From Alkalihalobacterium sp048323755 (GTDB lineage Bacteria; Bacillota; Bacilli; Bacillales; Bacillaceae_F), in assembly GCF_048323755.1 (NCBI RefSeq), contig NZ_JBLWFS010000032.1, forward strand, positions 1 through 40,093: a stretch of DNA of 40,093 nucleotides, in the 5' to 3' direction. Positions within the stretch are counted from its first letter, which is position 1. Every line of letters begins with the position of its first letter. A program made the position numbers and the translations under genes. This document shows positions 38,179 to 40,093 of the stretch, one piece after another. The notes under the pieces were generated by a model. The model was not told the DNA's origin. It made no database searches and saw nothing but the letters and a program-made list of their open reading frames with translations.

Positions 38179-38357
38179 TGAATGTGTTCATTTCATTTGT
38201 AGTATCATGTGTGCTATCACTCGTGCTATTTATCTGTGCATGGAATCTGGCCCGTACGATTATCTTTATTCTCTTTAGAAATCCATTGAAGCTTGTTGCA
38301 GTTGGAATCATGGTACACATTGTGTTAATCAATTGGAATGGCTATAGAATTATTTAA
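38175..38357 (+). CDS. Small membrane protein, 60 aa
   Basis: ATG 38175 overlaps the stop of the zinc-ribbon gene and has AAGGGGG just upstream, so translation is coupled. Two membrane segments (about 4-22, VFISFVVSCVLSLVLFICA, and 38-54, LKLVAVGIMVHIVLINW) with a short RTIIFILFRNP link. No family recognised. Its tight coupling suggests a common process with the zinc-ribbon protein. Confidence 0.6.
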   Translation: MMNVFISFVVSCVLSLVLFICAWNLARTIIFILFRNPLKLVAVGIMVHIVLINWNGYRII

Positions 38358-38660
38358 AGTGTAGTTGGATGTACCAAAGAATGATTCTGAGAAATAAATT
38401 TAATGTAGCTTTAAACAAAAGTGGGACCGTTTATAAAAAGTTAAACCATTTTGCCCCTTTGGATTTATCTAGAGGGGGGTTCCTCGTTAAAAAAGGACTT
38501 ACATAATTTAGTAGTTACTTGTACACTGGATTCATAGAAAACCTCGTAGTTTGTGAAAATATAAACTTAAACTACGGAGCAGGTTAATTAAAAAATCAAC
38601 ATTGAGTAAATATCTTTTTATATGTATAATTATACAAAAAAACAAATGAGAGGGATTGGA
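38358..38660. repeat. Gene-free region with repeat R10
   Basis: No gene. CCCCTT and AGGGGG form a hairpin near 38455-38480. CTCGTAGTTT (38543-38552) pairs with AAACTACGGAG (38569-38579), the latter being part of the dispersed repeat half AAACTACGGAGCAGGTTAA (38569-38587), located upstream of the 38661 gene as in other copies. Confidence 0.5.
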
Positions 38661-39269
38661 ATGCGACTAGTACCTGAGTCTTCAAATTTGAAGGAGTATT
38701 TAAAAGAGTTAGATGTAGTTGATTTTTCGCATACTTTAATTCAAGAAAAAGCTAATGAATTATTTAATAATGAAATTTCTGAGATAGAAAAGGTTAAACT
38801 AGCATTTGTATTTGTACGAGATGAAGTATCTCACTCTTGGGATATTCAAAGTAAAAGAGTTACTTGTAAAGCATCAGAAGCCCTTAAATATCGAGAAGGT
38901 ATTTGTTATGCAAAATCTAATTTGTTAACAGCTTTATTAAGGTCGGTAGGAATTCCAACTGGTTTTTGTTATCAAAGATTGATGATATTTGATACGCCTG
39001 AAGAGGGTTATTCTTTACATACACTGAATGGTGTATATATTAATTCCTTGAATCGTTGGATACGGTTAGATGCTCGTGGAAATAAACCAGGAGTACAAGC
39101 TGAATTTTCTATAAACGAGGAAATTTTAGCGTTTCCAATCCGAGAAGAGTTTGACGAAAAAGACTACCCCATCATATATACTTCACCTAATGAGAAAACT
39201 ATCGCTACTTTAGAATCAAACACAGATGCTTTAAAAATGTATATACACCATTTACCTGACGCTTTATAA
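38661..39269 (+). CDS. Transglutaminase-like cysteine protein
   Basis: 202 residues; ATG 38661 (MRLVPES) is chosen because GAGAGGG lies 6 nt before it, although an earlier ATG exists at 38622. The transglutaminase core motif is complete: REGICYAKSNLLTALLRSVG with Cys82, LHTLNGVYIN with His120 and IRLDARG with Asp137. Length and single-domain form match small bacterial transglutaminase-like proteins, which are usually proteases or peptidases in the cytoplasm; there is no signal peptide. Surrounded by repeats R10 and R11, so part of the cargo set. Confidence 0.85.
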   Translation: MRLVPESSNLKEYLKELDVVDFSHTLIQEKANELFNNEISEIEKVKLAFVFVRDEVSHSWDIQSKRVTCKASEALKYREGICYAKSNLLTALLRSVGIPTGFCYQRLMIFDTPEEGYSLHTLNGVYINSLNRWIRLDARGNKPGVQAEFSINEEILAFPIREEFDEKDYPIIYTSPNEKTIATLESNTDALKMYIHHLPDAL

Positions 39270-39307
39270 TCAAACAATTATACAATCACTGATTTTACAT
39301 ATTTCTT

Positions 39308-39385
39308 GAACTAACGGGTGCGATAGCTGAAGAAAGGTTATTGTCTTCCCTTTGTTGAAGTATCGGAGCATTTCGTTGAAGAAGA
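39308..39385 (+). repeat. CTAACGGG repeat R11, two halves
   Basis: GAACTAACGGGTGC (39308-39321); GCGATA pairs with TATTGT by three Watson-Crick and wobble pairs; then the second half TATCGGAGCATTTCG with TTGAAGAAG (39361-39384). It lies between the transglutaminase-like gene and the nucleotidyltransferase gene. Confidence 0.6.
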
Positions 39386-39444
39386 AATAATATTATTGGT
39401 CGAAATAGCAAAGGAAATCACTAATAAATGTGGGAGTGAGTTAC

Positions 39445-40093
39445 TTGGAAATTGTAACTAGGCACAAGGAAAGAGATGCAAAGCTTCGAGAGGAAATGAA
39501 GAAATTACGAACCGTTATTAAGAAAGATTTATCTCAAGATGAAGATGTTTTAGGAATTTTTTATGGAGGCTCGATAGCACGAGGGAATGATGATTTATAT
39601 TCAGATTTAGACCTTCGTGTTGTTGTAACCGAAAAATCTCATCGCAGTTATATTGCAAACAAAAAAGAAAGAGCTAAAAAATGGGGAGATGTACTTTTCT
39701 TTGAAGATAGAGGTCCTAATGTCCCTTATTCTATTGCTCATTTTGCGCATTTTGTTAAATTGGATACATTTTATTACAAACCCCAAGATCTGCAACCTTC
39801 TATCTATTTAAAAGAAGAAGCTGATATTGATTATGACCCACACGGGCTTATCAAGTCGGCAAAAGAAGAATCTCACGATAAAACATATGAGTTGACCTTA
39901 GAAGAGTTTGAAACTTGGAGAGGTAAATTTTTTGGTTATTTGCATGATACGTACAGAAGGGTTATGCGAAACGAAACATACTATGCTGTTCAAAATATTG
40001 ATTGGATGCGTTGGTCGATTGTTACTGGATGGTACATGGAAAAAGGGTTTTTACCAAATGACCCTGGTAGTTGGTCCAAATATGAAGGTGAAC
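39445..40093 (+). CDS. Nucleotidyltransferase domain protein (aminoglycoside-type fold), 5' part
   Basis: TTG 39445 start; GGAGTGA lies 5-6 nt upstream and the nearest ATG (39428) is out of frame and stops at once. The gene leaves the window here and continues at 1-318, in total 279 residues. The catalytic signature is GIFYGGSIARGNDDLYSDLD: GGS at 41-43 and metal Asp54 and Asp56, as in the polymerase-beta nucleotidyltransferase superfamily, which includes aminoglycoside and lincosamide adenylyltransferases. The C-terminal half is helical. It could confer drug modification, but neither the ANT(6) nor the ANT(4') signatures are clear, so substrate remains unknown. Framed by R11 and R1. Confidence 0.85.
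   Translation, partial: MEIVTRHKERDAKLREEMKKLRTVIKKDLSQDEDVLGIFYGGSIARGNDDLYSDLDLRVVVTEKSHRSYIANKKERAKKWGDVLFFEDRGPNVPYSIAHFAHFVKLDTFYYKPQDLQPSIYLKEEADIDYDPHGLIKSAKEESHDKTYELTLEEFETWRGKFFGYLHDTYRRVMRNETYYAVQNIDWMRWSIVTGWYMEKGFLPNDPGSWSKYEGE
39967..40093. repeat. Terminal direct repeat, right copy (circular overlap)
   Basis: Identical to 1-127. It should be removed when the circle is closed, so that the plasmid is counted as 39,966 bp. Confidence 0.95.

Noticed and set aside
39445..40093. Specific aminoglycoside resistance gene name
   Set aside because: The GGS and DxD motif supports the superfamily only; signatures of ANT(6), ANT(4') or Lnu enzymes could not be made out.

Overview
The window is an AT-rich Bacillaceae-type sequence and is almost certainly one complete circular plasmid. 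Bases 1-127 recur exactly at 39967-40093, and a nucleotidyltransferase gene that runs off the right end is completed at the left end, so the unique circle is 39,966 bp. Shine-Dalgarno sites are strong, several starts are TTG or GTG, and AbrB, MerR/DUF3967, ICEBs1/Tcp-like conjugation proteins, DUF4083-like small membrane proteins and BsuBI-type restriction all point to Bacillus or a near relative.

Layout. (1) 38.6-40.1 kb and 0-2.6 kb: cargo genes (transglutaminase-like protein, nucleotidyltransferase, SUKH immunity protein, secreted protein, unknowns), separated by copies of a dispersed intergenic repeat with a CTAACGGG core and hairpins that differ between copies but stay paired. (2) 2.6-6.8 kb: maintenance block, with a tandem ribbon-helix-helix-like protein, a possible HEPN-like protein, a parMR operon with a parC-like repeat region containing a perfect 44-bp palindrome, and a tandemly duplicated MerR/DUF3967 gene whose first copy is truncated. 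(3) 6.8-8.86 kb: 2 kb without protein genes but dense in structure: a promoter/hairpin/terminator unit, a roughly 450-nt region of long helices and GNRA-type loops, an AT-rich tract, a cruciform flanked by four copies of an operator-like motif, and a leader almost free of C. (4) 8.86-20.1 kb: conjugation operon in ICEBs1/Tcp order: Replic_Relax-like protein (ATT start), VirD4-like coupling ATPase, TcpC, TcpD, TcpE, VirB4, lipoprotein, VirB6-like, CwlT-like hydrolase, VirB8/NTF2-like protein, AbrB. (5) 20.2-21.6 kb: two secreted or anchored proteins on the minus strand. (6) 22.0-34.8 kb: two directly repeated resolvase plus small-membrane-protein modules (the second resolvase is broken) bracket a segment with a methylase-endonuclease fusion of BsuBI/PstI type, a transporter relic, small cargo genes and a two-gene Pycsar operon (PycTM effector plus pyrimidine cyclase), followed by plasmid genes of unknown role and a RadC-like protein. 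(7) 34.8-38.4 kb: secreted metzincin and lipoproteins, an ArdC-like antirestriction protein and two small proteins.

Working together: the plasmid appears able to segregate (ParMR), transfer (T4SS) and defend its host (Pycsar, fused R-M), and perhaps to evade restriction on entry (ArdC, RadC, a small acidic protein). Two unlinked gene-free stretches, 32603-32899 and 36540-36787, precede the putative antirestriction genes and share one architecture with different but complementary helix sequences. They are the best candidates here for an undescribed element, possibly single-strand promoters or structured leader RNAs. No standard replication initiator and no standard relaxase was recognised.
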